Counted from the stretch's first letter, positions 32,386 to 43,273 are shown. The stretch: 64,000 nucleotides of DNA from Hyposmocoma kahamanoa (GCF_003589595.1 NW_020654748.1:4356017-4420016), one strand, 5' to 3'. Program-made: numbers and translations. Notes: generated by a model not told the origin, from the letters alone.

Positions 32386-32922
32386 TGTCACTAATATTTT
32401 TCCGAATTACATTTATTAGTTTTATATGTAAATCCTCTGAATGGGAACGAATAAAGTCCACAGCATCCTTTTAACACCTGAGCCTCTTCAAGCGTTGGCT
32501 ACGTGCTCGCTGATATTACAAACACGTAAGTAGAGGAACAAAGTTTCATTAATTTAATAATTGATTAGTATAGCTTGTTATAGGATATCGTCATCTATTT
32601 ATTAGGACACGTTTTTTTTTTCGCACACACTCATAGCCCGTTTTCTATACGAAGATAGTAGAGCCGTAGTCAATAGCGATTGTATACATATATTACTGTT
32701 TGCGAGAAGTAACATGGCTGCTAAATATTTACAAAAGTATGTTACGCAGATACGAAAGTCAAATGGTATATCGGCTTAAATCGGTATGGCGGCCCACGGG
32801 GACTTGAAACATCGATATCTCATTTACAAAGCAACCGTTCTCCAACTGGGTTACCACCGCTTTACGTATGTTTAAACGAGTTCATTTTGCGTAATTATTT
32901 ATTGTATTAGCAGTTTTTCGAA
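32386..32922. other. No gene; small SINE fragments
   Basis: 'cgcacacactcatagcccg' at 32620 is a stub of SINE-A (antisense). Around 32780-32880 a worn antisense tRNA-like head can be guessed ('aactgggttaccaccgc'). Confidence 0.35.
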
Positions 32923-33114
32923 ATAGTAGAGCTCCAGGTAAGTACTGCCACCTTATATATTTCTGTTGCTAAGCCGTAATGTCAGCATTACTGCGTACCG
33001 GTTTTGAAGGGTGAGGTTGCTGGTGAAATTACAGACACATGAGACTTGTCAACTTCTCTCATGGACAACTATCATGGACGGATGTGTCCCGTCACTCGGC
33101 ACCATAAAAAAAAC
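32923..33114 (+). mobile_element. SINE-B copy 10, internally deleted
   Basis: 5' motif 'gtagagctcc', then 'ctgccaccttatatattt', jumping to 'gtcccgtcactcggcaccat' plus an A-tail. Confidence 0.8.
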
Positions 33115-33586
33115 AGATTTTGGTTTTCAGTCCCACTTTTATTGTAACAAAATTACAGTGTCAACTCATAAAAGTAGACACATAAGACGTTGTTGTAACA
33201 ATGGAACTGCAACCACAAATTCTCCTCATTTTTCTACCTGTAATAAGTAAGTTGGTTTTACAGTACACAGGAAGTTCCCGATCGACTAAACAAACACCAA
33301 CATAATTTGAAAGCTTGTTTTTCTCGGCAACTTGCCCGCGGTATTACAAATAAGTTAATCTAGCGTACTTGTTCGTGCCAATTTAATACCATGAAGTTTG
33401 TTCCGGTAATTTTAATTAACACGATGCTCTTACCTATCCAATCGCCTGGCCAAGTTGTTTTATGGATAATATTATTTGATCCTCAAAAATATAGAATAGA
33501 ATCATAGAATATAATAATTTATTTCATATTATTCCTGTCACAATATTACAGTTAAAAATACAATGTCAAGGGATAATATCTCTGTA
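33115..33586. other. No recognised feature
   Basis: AT-rich spacer. Confidence 0.4.
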
Positions 33587-33800
33587 CTGTCTCCATGGCC
33601 GAATGGTTACCATGCCGGACTGCCACGCAGAGGTCCCGGGTTCGATTCCCGGGCCGGGAGAAATATTTGTATGGCCTTAATTTATTTCTCTCGTGAGTTT
33701 CAGTGTAATTTATCGTTATCTATATGTGTATCCATGGCACCCTCGACACAGGATGTTTCCTTAGTGCGGGGCTATGAGGCCCCGCACTAGGGAAACATCC
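33587..33800 (+). mobile_element. SINE-A copy 5 with altered 3' end
   Basis: It has the best tRNA-like head of the family: A box 'atggccgaatggtta' and B box 'gggttcgattcccgg', then 'gagaaatatttgtatggcc'. The 3' end is replaced by an inverted copy of itself (33779-33800) instead of the usual '..atgttgagtgtgtgcg'. Confidence 0.88.
33751..33800. repeat. 22-bp inverted repeat at the SINE-A end
   Basis: 33751-33772 pairs with 33779-33800 with one mismatch; the loop is tatgag. Confidence 0.95.
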
Positions 33801-34129
33801 AAATACGAAATACGCCCATACACTCATGTGTGTGCGTTAAAAAAAAAATTATCGTCACTAACGCAAACAATAATCATTAATATAAAAAAAAGTAATGTAA
33901 CTACTGCTTGTCTGAATACAATAAAGTCAAGTAAAACAAAATTACAATTGTTTCAAAAAAAAATCAGCGTCACAGCCTTGTCCCGGCGGTGACATTAGCT
34001 GAGTGGATCCTATTACATACGCCACAGCCGCACACATGACATCTACTTAGTACAACAATAATGTTGACCAGCTTTGTGGTCGCATAATTATTTATTGCTA
34101 AGATTTTATTTTTAATTAATTTTATTTAG
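33801..34129. other. No recognised feature
   Basis: AT-rich. Confidence 0.4.
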
Positions 34130-34310
34130 TTTTCTTTTTTTGTTATTCATTTTCTGTTTGTTTTAATTTAGTTTGTTTTAGTTTTAATTTAGTTCTGTTT
34201 TATTTTTATTTATTTATTTTTTTACTTTTTATTTTTTACTGTTTATTATTGTGTTGTGGTGTTATGTAATAAATGTATTCTTTCCATTCTATTCTATTCA
34301 AAAGAAATTC
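34130..34310 (+). repeat. T-rich tract ending in a LINE-like 3' tail
   Basis: Runs of ttta/tttt are followed by 'gtgttatgtaataaatgtat' and 'tctattctattc', which resembles lepidopteran LINE 3' termini. Low confidence. Confidence 0.35.
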
Positions 34311-34899
34311 ATCGACACTGTAGCATTCATTATCCAATAAAAGGCGTTTTAGTCTAGGGTATTAAACATTTCGTCGTTTGTAACACTTTTCAGGTTTGTG
34401 GGTAGAGTTCGAAGAATCGGGGACATATTACCTTCGGATTTTTCGTTGCGAGTTCGGTATGGTGGGCAACAGATTTTAGTTTTCCTGCGTTTCGCAACAC
34501 TCGACCTCCGCCCGTATGTCGCTCATAAGTGCTCAAGTTTTGACGCGCGTAAAATATCATAGTTGTATTATGAGTACGTACGTACGAGTATAATTCTAGA
34601 GTCGGCGGACTAAAGCACATAATTCAAAAAGTAACATCAGTTACTTAAATTAATACATTTATGAGGCACATAAGTAAAATCATTTATTACTTCATTGATT
34701 TGTAACTTAAATTCTAGTGGCGTTTTTATCAAATTTATCATTCTCTTCACATCTACCAACATTGTAAACAACACAAAAAATATAGAATTATATATTAAAA
34801 AATTAAGCATTATTCGACTTATGTGTTTTAGTTAACCCGACCTTAGAATTGATATATTATAAATGTGCACTTTTTAAATAAACGATATTGAGCAGAATA
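34311..34899. other. No recognised feature
   Basis: A 76-codon minus frame at 34390-34620 has no domain. Confidence 0.4.
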
Positions 34900-35195
34900 A
34901 CAAATACGCTGTACACTATATGATTTGTTACTCTGCTAAAATCCAGTTGCTATGACAATTGAGTCTCAATACAGCGTCAGTGGAATGGTAGTGACGGAAT
35001 CCATTCATTCAATCACTAACGACAGACGTTGCCTTACTAAAACTATCATGGAAATTACTATGCATATTTTGATTTTTGTCTAGTTTAATCACCAATTTAG
35101 TTTTCAAAATTATGATATTATTATTATCATAATTGTAATGTATTCTCAATGTAGTCTCAAAGGAATTACAACGACTAAAGGATTTCAGAAAATTA
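34900..35195 (+). repeat. Repeat X copy 3, diverged
   Basis: It resembles 1680-1900: 'ctctgctaaaatcc.gttg', 'cagtggaatggtagtga', 'catggaaattactatgcat'. The 3' part differs. Confidence 0.5.
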
Positions 35196-35369
35196 GCGGA
35201 ATTGGGGCCCAGGTCATCACATCACTTCTTTTCCCAGTTACTGCAGTATGTTAGTCATAAAAAGATATATATTTTACAATAATTTGATAACCTTTGTCTG
35301 ATGCTGCAACCAGAACAGCTGCAGACTATCCACCCCATAGTTACTACAATTATCGTATATGGGCTCATT
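35196..35369. other. No recognised feature
   Basis: Spacer. Confidence 0.4.
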
Positions 35370-35592
35370 ATAATAATAATAATAATAACGCACACACTCA
35401 ACATAGCCCCGCACTAGGGAAAACCCTATGTCGCGGTTGCTATGCACACACCCGTAGACAACCACAAATTACACCCAAACTCACGAGAGAAATAAATGTA
35501 GGCCATACAAATCTTTCTTCCGGCCCGGGAATCGAACCTAGGACATCTGCTTGGCAGTCCGGCATGGTAACCGTTCGGACACGGAGGCAGTT
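35370..35592 (-). mobile_element. SINE-A copy 6, full length
   Basis: Antisense, (taa)n tail first, then 'agccccgcactagggaaa', antisense B box 'gggaatcgaacctagg' and antisense A box 'taaccgttcggacacgg'. Long frames on either strand across it are not genes. Confidence 0.9.
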
Positions 35593-36282
35593 AAAATGTT
35601 CTGGACCAATTATTATCTTATCATCCATGATGATTTTTGGTTTAAGATTTAAATCCAACTTTATGTCGCTTAAGATAGAAACGGTCCAAAGTATAAAGTA
35701 TTAAGCTTGATGTGCTCTTCACTGTACTAAGTTATTTTAATATTAATTTAAGTGTTGTTACTTTTAACCGAGTGTATATCGTTACTTTATTAAGTACCGT
35801 TATAATATTTTATGCAATCGTTTTATAATGAGAGTTCTCAAAGTCGAGCACCGTGTAGGTACGAGATTTTAAGACCAAATTGTATAATGTTACAACAATA
35901 GTTGTAATGATTGCATAGAATACTTTTTCTACGAGTAAATAAAATAATGAAATATAACCGTGTGGCCAAGTATCTTTAAGTCTTAGAGGATGGAAATAGT
36001 CCAAGCTTTAAATTAACCAATTTTTTTAAAGGTTTATGGCCCGGACCTTTAGGCCAATTTATAACCAATTAGGCAGTAGAGCGTTTGAGTAGAGTATATT
36101 TGGTATTTTAATTAGTAAAAATACGACACTCTTTTTAAAAAAAAATTCAGTTCATTGACTAGTATCATAAGACAATAGAATTTGGATTCAGTAATAAGAG
36201 ATCGCCTTTGCTATTTGGTTTATGAAATTATTATTGATAGACTAAAATACAGGAGTAAAAAAACTAAATCGAGTGGTCTGAC
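35593..36282. other. No recognised feature
   Basis: AT-rich, about 690 bp. Confidence 0.4.
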
Positions 36283-36408
36283 GCAAAACTCATTAAAAAA
36301 ACACACATTCAAAAAGCGTGTTTACAAATGTCCATGGGCGAAGATGACCACCTCCCATTAAGTGGCTCGTCTGTCCGTTTGTCTCCTTCTTTACATAAAA
36401 AAAGGAAG
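36283..36408 (+). pseudogene. LINE ORF2 C-terminus plus 3' end (CR1/Jockey-like)
   Basis: The frame TFKKRVYKCPWAKMTTSH then stop is the C-terminal end of a LINE ORF2, where 'FK.RV' before the stop is typical. It is followed by the 3' untranslated 'agtggctcgtctgtccgttt' and an A-run that reaches the assembly gap. Strongly 5'-truncated. Confidence 0.65.
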
Positions 36409-36418
36409 NNNNNNNNNN
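36409..36418. other. Assembly gap, 10 N
   Basis: Ten N bases directly after the LINE A-tail. Its true length is unknown. Confidence 1.
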
Positions 36419-37383
36419 TCAACTTAGCATTAGTGTCATTTTATTGTTAAATCTAATACCAGCCTGAAACCAAGACACACAAAGGTTAATATTGAACAAG
36501 TTTTTATTAATTTTAATTGTTTCCTCATATTACTGCAAGGCGGCAGAAATACTTATAGTGGCAGAACTTTTTTATTTATTGACTATGTCATGAGGAAATT
36601 TTCCATCAGTTCAACAGTGCTTCTATGTCTGGTTTAGAAGCCTTGAAAAAGATATCTGCTTTTCGAAAAGTTTTCGGCTCTTCACAGAGCAACGAACAAC
36701 ATTTGCAAAAGTATCCTTTAACAATTGTTGCCTTAATAATTGTTTACTTCTGCATAAATTTTAAGAAATTCCGTTTACATTAACTTAATTTTTAATTAAG
36801 CGCACACCGGGGCCCGTCCACACAAGGTAATGCACAATATTGAAATTTCAAAATGTGGGTTTTTAAATTTATCTACATTAGCATAATCGTAATAAAGTGT
36901 CATCACGCGTAAAAATACTGAGTTTGCTAACTGTAGTCAGTTGCAAAGTGCATCAGTTCAAAGTTTGCTGTTTACGCTAAATGATAATTATTCCGTGACG
37001 GGACGAGCAAGTCTAACGACTCGGTATAATAAAGCGGATAGACACACAAACATGCAGACAAAGTTTTCAAACTTATAACTCCTCTCTTTTAACATAGAGG
37101 GGTTAAAAACAATTGCAATATGTTTGAAATAAGCTTTTGGTCGAAATCCTTGAACATTAAGGGCAAATTAGAAAAATTTGAACGGATTATTTTCCAATTG
37201 GAAACCATTGAAGTGTTTTATTGAGCGGCTACATTTCTGTACTTTATTCAACTGGAGCTCCGGTTAATTAGTGCCAAGTCATTAGACGATGGGTTCCCTT
37301 TTACCCAAATATTCTACGTTAAGATTTTTCTTGCTAATAGAGGACGTATGAAAAATAAATTTTATCTTTTTTTTTATAATATC
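36419..37383. other. No gene; a SINE-B crumb
   Basis: 36528-36570 ('attactgcaaggcggcagaa') is a 5' fragment of SINE-B, antisense. Nothing else was recognised in this 960 bp. Confidence 0.45.
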
Positions 37384-37485
37384 GAGGGACGGGATGAACA
37401 AGTCGTGCGCCTTGTAAGCATACGTCTATCTATGACAGTCGTAGTGCAATCTAGAGCTTTAAATCACAAAGATCTGTGCCTCTAC
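37384..37485 (-). mobile_element. SINE-B copy 11, 3' part
   Basis: 'gacgggatgaacaagtcgtg' to 'atcacaaagatctgtg', antisense. The rest is missing. Confidence 0.75.
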
Positions 37486-37579
37486 AATGAGATTACAGTG
37501 ACAGTTAACGCTAGCGACCGCGTAAAAATGTTTGTATATATCCACATAATGAAACTCGATTACCACCAAACAGAAAGTA

Positions 37580-37628
37580 TGATTACAATATATAATTAAC
37601 TAATTATTAAATTAATTAATTAATTAAC
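37580..37628. repeat. AATT-rich simple sequence
   Basis: Repeats of taat and ttaa. Confidence 0.7.
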
Positions 37629-37636
37629 TCCTTTCT

Positions 37637-37870
37637 CTGCCGCACGGTTGACAAATGGAACTCTCTTCCGGCACATGTCTTCCCTCCCTCTTATGATATG
37701 GGGTCCTTCAAACGAGGCGTGAAGAGGCATATTGTAGGCAGGCAGGGTGGAGGTGGCTAGTGCAGTGAGGGTTTCATCGCTGCACTAGGTTCCTTCGCAT
37801 TTGGATACCACTTTCCACTTAACATCAGGTGGAGTGGAGTCATTTGCCTGTCATGTATAAAAAAAAAACT
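37637..37870 (+). pseudogene. LINE ORF2 C-terminus and 3' end (CR1/Jockey-like)
   Basis: The frame reads RTVDKWNSLPAHVFPPSYDM, then GSFKRGVKRHIVGRQGGGG and a stop. 'WNSLP..VFP..YD...FK..V' is the conserved C-terminus of insect Jockey/CR1-type ORF2, just after the reverse-transcriptase domain. The 3' untranslated region ends 'catcaggtggagtggag', 'tgcctgtcatgtata' and an A-run. 5'-truncated, hence inactive. The same 3' end is at 3307-3437. Confidence 0.8.
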
Positions 37871-37977
37871 TCCTTTTACACTGCATTCACTCACACCACG
37901 TCCTCAGAAGCACTAACATTCACACTTACACACGCACACGTTATTTTTAACCTACTTAACTGTGTGCCACAAATGTA

Positions 37978-38174
37978 ACGCACACACTCAACATAGCCCC
38001 GCACTAGGGAAACCCTGTGTCGCGGGTGCACACACATAGACAACCACAAATTACACCCAAACTCACGAGAGAAATAAATGTAGGCCATACACATATTTCT
38101 TCCGGTCGGGGAATCGAACCCAGGACCTCTGCATGGCAGTCCGGCAGGTTACCGTTCGGCTACGGAGGCGGTTA
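37978..38174 (-). mobile_element. SINE-A copy 7
   Basis: Antisense. B box 'gggaatcgaacccagg' and A box 'taccgttcggctacgg' are both clear. It lost the 'catgg' part of the body. Confidence 0.88.
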
Positions 38175-38430
38175 ATGTAAGTAAGTAAATGTAAGTTACT
38201 GGACATATGCTAGGTCTCTGCGATACAAGTATATATATAGTGCAGGGATCGCGAGAAATCACTAGTATAATAGACTTATGTAACATAGTTAAATAGTGTA
38301 AATGCAAATTAATGTAATCCTTTTTGGTCAATAAAGCTTTATTATTATTATGCAAAATGGTGTTTCTTTTTATGGGCGCTAGAGGCGCTGTATAATTTGC
38401 CGTACAAAATTGTGACGTAATTTAATCGGT
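38175..38430. other. No recognised feature
   Basis: Spacer. Confidence 0.4.
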
Positions 38431-38566
38431 CTGTAATTTCACCAGCATTCTTACACTTCAAAACCGGGACGCAATAATGCTTACATTACTGCTTAGCGGC
38501 AGAAGTAGATAAGGTAGCAGTACTTCTCTGGACGAACTCTTTCACAAGGAGCTCTACTGCTACTTA
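38431..38566 (-). mobile_element. SINE-B copy 12, 5' half
   Basis: 'ctgtaatttcaccagcattc' to 'ggagctctactgctact', antisense. Confidence 0.82.
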
Positions 38567-39399
38567 AAAAAAATCTTTCTGAAACGGACTACTAGAGACT
38601 TGCACTAGCACGTCTGCCATTAAACTAAAGTTTTTACTGCTACTTTTACGATGTAAAGAGTATAAGAAATTAGACAATTTTCGAAATTTCCAACTCGCAT
38701 TGGACCAGTGTCACCAAAGCGTTCAGGTGTACATCAATAATAAAAAGTCTTTTTAGTTTTTATTTTAGTATTTATGTAAGTCTATATAGTCTAGATAGAT
38801 ATTCTAATTAACTAAACAAGTTCGCCTTTAAATCAGAAAAACACTTTTAATATCATTTAATGTGTTTCATGGTTCGAAATAAATGGAGTGTAACCGTGAC
38901 GTGATTTTAATTAATATATTATTGATCCTAAAAATAATGGAACAAATATAAAATAAAAACAGAACAGGTCCAAAAATTAAGTTGGCGTAGTGTTCATAAT
39001 ATGAAATATTCTTATGATTACAAAGTTCATATGCCACTGTTCATATGTCACTGGCCACATACACCAGAACCACGGAAGAAAGAAATATGTGGTCTGTGAC
39101 CAGAGCATTTGATTTGAAAAAAGAATTACTTCAATCGTCTTTTGATTCCAATTTAACGTTCTGGTATGTATGAGCAGTGGGTCGTATGAACATTGTTTTT
39201 TGTTATCGCAATTCAAGATTTTGATAACGTTACTCAAAGTAAATAATGTCTATGAGTGCAGTATATTCAGCAAATTTGACGTATCACATCGCCAAGTAGT
39301 AAAAGCTTTACTGTTTGTAACTATAAGCACGTTCAGCACATTGAACTAAAACTACGTTACTATGAGGATCCCTATTTATTCATGAAAAATAAAACAGCT
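38567..39399. other. No recognised feature
   Basis: About 830 bp, AT-rich. An 86-codon minus frame has no domain. Confidence 0.4.
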
Positions 39400-39560
39400 G
39401 TTTTGCGCATTTTGACTACATCGACAGTCTAGCGGTTAGTTTTGAAGCCGTTAGATGAAGAGGTCCCGTCTTCGATTCCCGATAGCTTTATTTTGGAAAC
39501 AAACTTTTTAAATTTAGTTCTGGGTATTCCTGGGTTAATATCGTAGCTCTAGCATTGTAT
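39400..39560 (+). mobile_element. SINE-R copy 1 (tRNA-derived)
   Basis: 'cagtctagcggttag' (A-box-like) and 'tcttcgattcccg' (B-box-like) are followed by 'tagttctgggtattcctggg'. A worn antisense relative is at 42893-42965. Confidence 0.5.
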
Positions 39561-39689
39561 AGTACCGAGAATTCGCTGATTTAGAATTCAGAAGTGGAAA
39601 TCATGATAAAGTAAATGAAATTAGAACTTTTTTGCTTAGAACTTACTACAAAAATAATTTTATAGCATAGAAAATAAAATATAATTTCA

Positions 39690-39958
39690 TGGATTTCTCA
39701 TACATGGCGCTACGGCTAAAAAGTCGTTGAAAACCAAATACGAAGACCCAACAACAAGCACATAGAAAAATAAATTCGTGAGGTCCGCTGGTTCGTTCAG
39801 TGGTTTAGTTGGCATAGCGTCTGGCACGGTTTGCTAGGAGACGTCGGTTCGAATCCGGCCGGATCGAAGGAATGTTTTCTAAGCATTCGATCTTTGTTTT
39901 AATAATTACAACAGGCTAGTGGCGTAATTTCACAAAAACTTATTGAATATCATATCAT
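39690..39958 (+). mobile_element. SINE-C copy 5, most complete
   Basis: Leader 'tttctcatacatggcgct', A box 'gtggtttagttggcatag', body 'tctggcacggtttgctagga', B box 'ggttcgaatccgg', tail 'gatctttgttttaataatta' and the terminal 'gcgtaatttcacaaaa'. Confidence 0.85.
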
Positions 39959-40229
39959 ATATAACCACCGGGTTATACATTCTGACATTCAATGAAAATT
40001 TAAATATAAAATCCACTTAATCCGCTAATAATTCTCAATCGTAACAAAGAAAACCAATTTCCACAATCGTATCTCAATTTATGTATAATTGATCACCGAA
40101 ATGCTCTTTTCTACCTAACCACTTGTCATGTTGATTCTTGATTACGACCGCGAATTACGAGTAACGCCGAGCAAAAGTTTCAGTCCGCGGTCAGCGCTTT
40201 AAGCGCTGTCAGCGCTTTACATTAGTTTT
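39959..40229. other. No recognised feature
   Basis: 'cagcgctttaagcgctgtca' near 40192 is a small palindrome. Confidence 0.45.
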
Positions 40230-40600
40230 AATTATAGTGAAGTTCAGATTCTGACCCTTGATCAGCCAGTGTACAGGGTTGGCGCAGACCTCTGTCACAT
40301 GACTTCATCCGGTTATTCGAGAGGTCAGTGCCTCGGGTGGGCCACCCCGGGTGCACGTACAGTACTCTCCCTACTTTCCAGATAAGTACCGGAGCTGTAG
40401 GCATGCTCACTTCCCGTTGCGCATTGCACAACTAGCGTTTGCCACCACTAAGCCATCGACTCTAAGTCCACTACCAAATCTCCTCATCAGTGGCGGAGCC
40501 GTAAGGAGGGAGCGTTCCCTTGTGGGAATGGTCAGTTGGAAAAGGGGATCTCCTAACAATGTTATACTACTTTGGTCAAGTTGATGTGATGAACATTTAC
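40230..40600. other. GC-rich island of unknown nature
   Basis: About half G+C against AT-rich neighbours. It contains 'gggtgggccaccccgggtgc' and 'atcagtggcggagcc'. Frames of 66-77 codons on both strands show no domain. It could be a LINE 5' region, but I cannot show it. Confidence 0.35.
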
Positions 40601-40663
40601 TATGCAATACATATTTAGTTCTAAAGGGATGTCAGCTAAGAAACTTTAAGTGCACAAAGAGAT

Positions 40664-40841
40664 TAGTAGCAGTAGAGCTCCTTGTAAAAGAGTTCGTCCA
40701 GGGAAGTAGGTACTGCCACCTTACCTATTTCTGCCGCCAAGCAGTTCCGGTTTTGATGGGTGAGGATGCTGATAAATTTACAGACTTGTCAACTTATCTC
40801 TCAGGGTGACTGCCGTCACTTGACATTATAAAAAAAATGTA
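40664..40841 (+). mobile_element. SINE-B copy 13, internally deleted
   Basis: A good 5' end ('agcagtagagctccttgtaa'), then a jump to 'ctgccgtcacttgacattat' and an A-tail. Confidence 0.82.
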
Positions 40842-41245
40842 ATACATGACTAACTATATACAATATAAACAATATTTAGCATTCAAGTGCGGAGAAGCTG
40901 TGAAATAACCTTTTGTGTAAAGTTTTTGTTCCACAATAATAAAACTGTAACAAATTCGTATATGACAAATTTTTAATATAAATCGGAAACTCACACACAT
41001 ATTCAAAGCACATTGTGCTTTAAATGAATTTGTGTATTTGTGAATATGACTGTCAAGAACAACGAGTACTTTCCACGTATTAATTACTTCCACATAAAGC
41101 AAATTTTCATGTGTATTGTTACACTAGTGCAAGAATTTTAATTCATTTACAATTATATAAAATATAGTAAACTTATATAGTTATTTTAGATAAGAGTGAC
41201 GTAAATAAGATTACACTAGAACCGAGCTAAAGGCTTTAGTTCGCC
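40842..41245. other. No recognised feature
   Basis: AT-rich. Confidence 0.4.
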
Positions 41246-41287
41246 CGTGTCAGGCCAAACTTCTGGCCAAACTTCTGGCCTGACACG
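41246..41287. repeat. Short palindrome with a 12-bp tandem
   Basis: 'cgtgtcaggcc' and its inverse 'ggcctgacacg' bracket two copies of 'aaacttctggcc'. Confidence 0.85.
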
Positions 41288-41421
41288 GACTACCCACATA
41301 ACACTTTGCCTATTCGTTTCCATCTCACAATTGTTACATTATATATTATTTCTACACGTCAGCTCTGGCGAGGCCTAGGATTTTTGTGAAAAATTGCTTG
41401 CTTAAAAATGTGCATAGTTAA

Positions 41422-41649
41422 CATTGACTTACAAATAAATGGACGACGGGTCTAATACAAAAACCACGAAAAAAATGTACCAAGTCAACCTATTCGAAAT
41501 TTAAATTGTAATGTCTTCGCAGTATCGCACTGTCAGTAGAACAAATGAAGACTAAAGCGAAGTGTCCCGCTCTGTATACGATTGTAGCGCCTTACAAGTG
41601 CGGACACTTTTTAGCGCGGACCCGACGTCCATATAATTGTAAGTCAATG
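41422..41649 (+). mobile_element. MITE-D copy 3, 228 bp, with 8-bp duplication
   Basis: TIRs 'cattgacttacaa' / inverse, extending imperfectly to about 31 bp ('atggacg.cgggtc'). It is flanked on both sides by 'atagttaa' (41414-41421 and 41650-41657), the 8-bp duplication of hAT-type elements. No ORF. Confidence 0.92.
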
Positions 41650-42110
41650 ATAGTTAACCTATAAATAATACATGTGTCAAACTTGGTCACACGTCACTGC
41701 AAATTCGTCTTAAAATCGTCATTTTCATTAAACTCTCAAACTCTTAAACTGCTCATTCATAAGGCAGATTCTCCTGAGAAGATTGAGCAAGAAACTCTTG
41801 GGGTTGCTTTTTGTAAATATAAATTTGTATATATTTTTTTAAATTTTTTATTTATGATATGTATGGTGGTCCCTCGATGATGGAAAGAGGAAGGCGAAAT
41901 TTTGAATATCAACCGGAATTTTATTATAGAAGCGTATACTTTGCTCACTAAATGAATTTATGACTTTGTGAAGACGACTATGCAGAACAGCTAGTTTATT
42001 TTCATTCCTCGTAACAATCTTATGTCTGTCACTATTTTTCATAAGCCACGTCAATTATCTGGTCTCAAATCATGGAATCCCTGTACTATATTATATACCA
42101 GCAGAGCTTG
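41650..42110. other. No recognised feature
   Basis: Short frames of 63-68 codons only. Confidence 0.4.
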
Positions 42111-42160
42111 CGCGACATAACAGTATCTCGCGCGACATAACAGTATCTCGCGCGACATAA
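42111..42160. repeat. 20-bp tandem, 2.5 units
   Basis: The unit is cgcgacataacagtatctcg, starting at 42111, 42131 and (half) 42151. Confidence 0.95.
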
Positions 42161-42284
42161 AGCGCGCGATCTCTATGCAAGAATAGCAGTACCTCGCACT
42201 TTATATCGCTTTCATGCTAGTTGCGCTAGCCGTGCTACTACCTCAGTGGCACTAACCAAAATACTTAGTATAATAATATAACAA

Positions 42285-42626
42285 GTTACCCTATATAGTC
42301 CCACTGTTGGGCACAGGCCTTGTCTCACAATGGGAGGGCAGGCTGTAGTTGCGGATTGGAGACTTCACACATATCATTTGTTTTTATAATACCAAGTGAC
42401 CGTTCAAGTTGTGCACCTGGTGGTAAGCGACACGCCTGTTTGTGCAATTGCACAGACAGAAAAATCTGTGGGGGAACTGTCACTACAAATTTTGGTAATT
42501 TAATTCCCTTAACCTGTAATTTTACTAGTATCCTTACCCTTCAATTGCTTTACATATGTGTGCAGGTTTCATCATGATGTTTTTATTCACAAAAAGTTCA
42601 TGGTACATATCAAATTAAATTTCACA
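42285..42626 (-). mobile_element. SINE-Q copy 2, split by SINE-B
   Basis: 'ctatatagtcccactgttgg' with 'gcacaggcct' at the left and 'gcaggtttcatcatgatg' at the right are antisense parts of SINE-Q. The middle is occupied by SINE-B copy 14, and 'acatat' borders both sides of the insert. Confidence 0.65.
42379..42550 (-). mobile_element. SINE-B copy 14, shortened
   Basis: Antisense: 'tggtggtaagcgacacgcct' near its 3' end and 'tgtaattttactagtatcct' near its middle. The 5' end is missing. Confidence 0.75.
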
Positions 42627-42646
42627 TCCACAAAAAACAATAGACC

Positions 42647-42874
42647 CATTGACTTACAATTATATGGACGTCGGGTCCGCGCTAAAAAGTGTCCGCACTT
42701 GTAAGGCGCTAAAATCGTATACAGAGCGCCAAACTCCGCTTTAGTCTTCATTTGTTCGACTGACAGCGCGATACTGCGATGACATTACAATTTAAATTTC
42801 GAATAGGTTGACTTGGGACATTTTTTTCGTGGTTTTTGTATTAGACCCGTCGGCCATTTATTTGTAAGTCAATG
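42647..42874 (-). mobile_element. MITE-D copy 4, 228 bp
   Basis: The same length as copy 3, inverted. Flanks 'aatagacc' and 'ataagacc' agree at 6 of 8 bases, consistent with an aged 8-bp duplication. Confidence 0.9.
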
Positions 42875-43273
42875 ATAAGACCTACCTATTAAGCCCTACC
42901 GAGAATCGCACACCGGGACCTCATAAGTTAACAGCTAGACTTCCGAAGTCGTTAAATGTCATAGTCTCTCAACCCAACCTACGAGTAATTTACCTTCTAC
43001 TTAATGGAGATGGATGGTAAGTATATAGATACATAATACGGGCTCTTTATCAAGGCGTAGCGGACAAGGGCAATGTTTCACCAACCAAAATTATTTTGTG
43101 ATCTTGACGTCGCCTAGGCAATTAGAGATATCCTAGGTGATTAGGCATCTCTTAGGTGATTAGTCAAAACAACGATTGCCATAGCCGATATGGAAGTCTT
43201 CACATAGGCTTCGGACTTAGGTTGGTCGGAGTAAGGACAATTTGTTTAGGTAGGGATTTTCGGATGATTCTAA
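42875..43273. other. No gene; a worn SINE-R head
   Basis: 42893-42965 resembles the tRNA-like part of the element at 39400, antisense ('gagaatcgcacaccgggacc'). Around 43115-43160 'taggtgattag' is repeated. Confidence 0.35.

Noticed and set aside
33590..33660. tRNA gene
   Set aside because: Good A and B boxes, but the cloverleaf is imperfect and the sequence continues into the SINE-A body shared by ten other copies.
35294..35704. 136-codon plus frame
   Set aside because: It lies across SINE-A copy 6 and reads its antisense strand; similar frames appear at 58645-58896 over another SINE-A.
39790..39870. tRNA gene
   Set aside because: Part of SINE-C; the same body and tail occur in nine other copies.
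42111..42160. CRISPR-like array
   Set aside because: Units are directly adjacent, with no spacers, in insect DNA.
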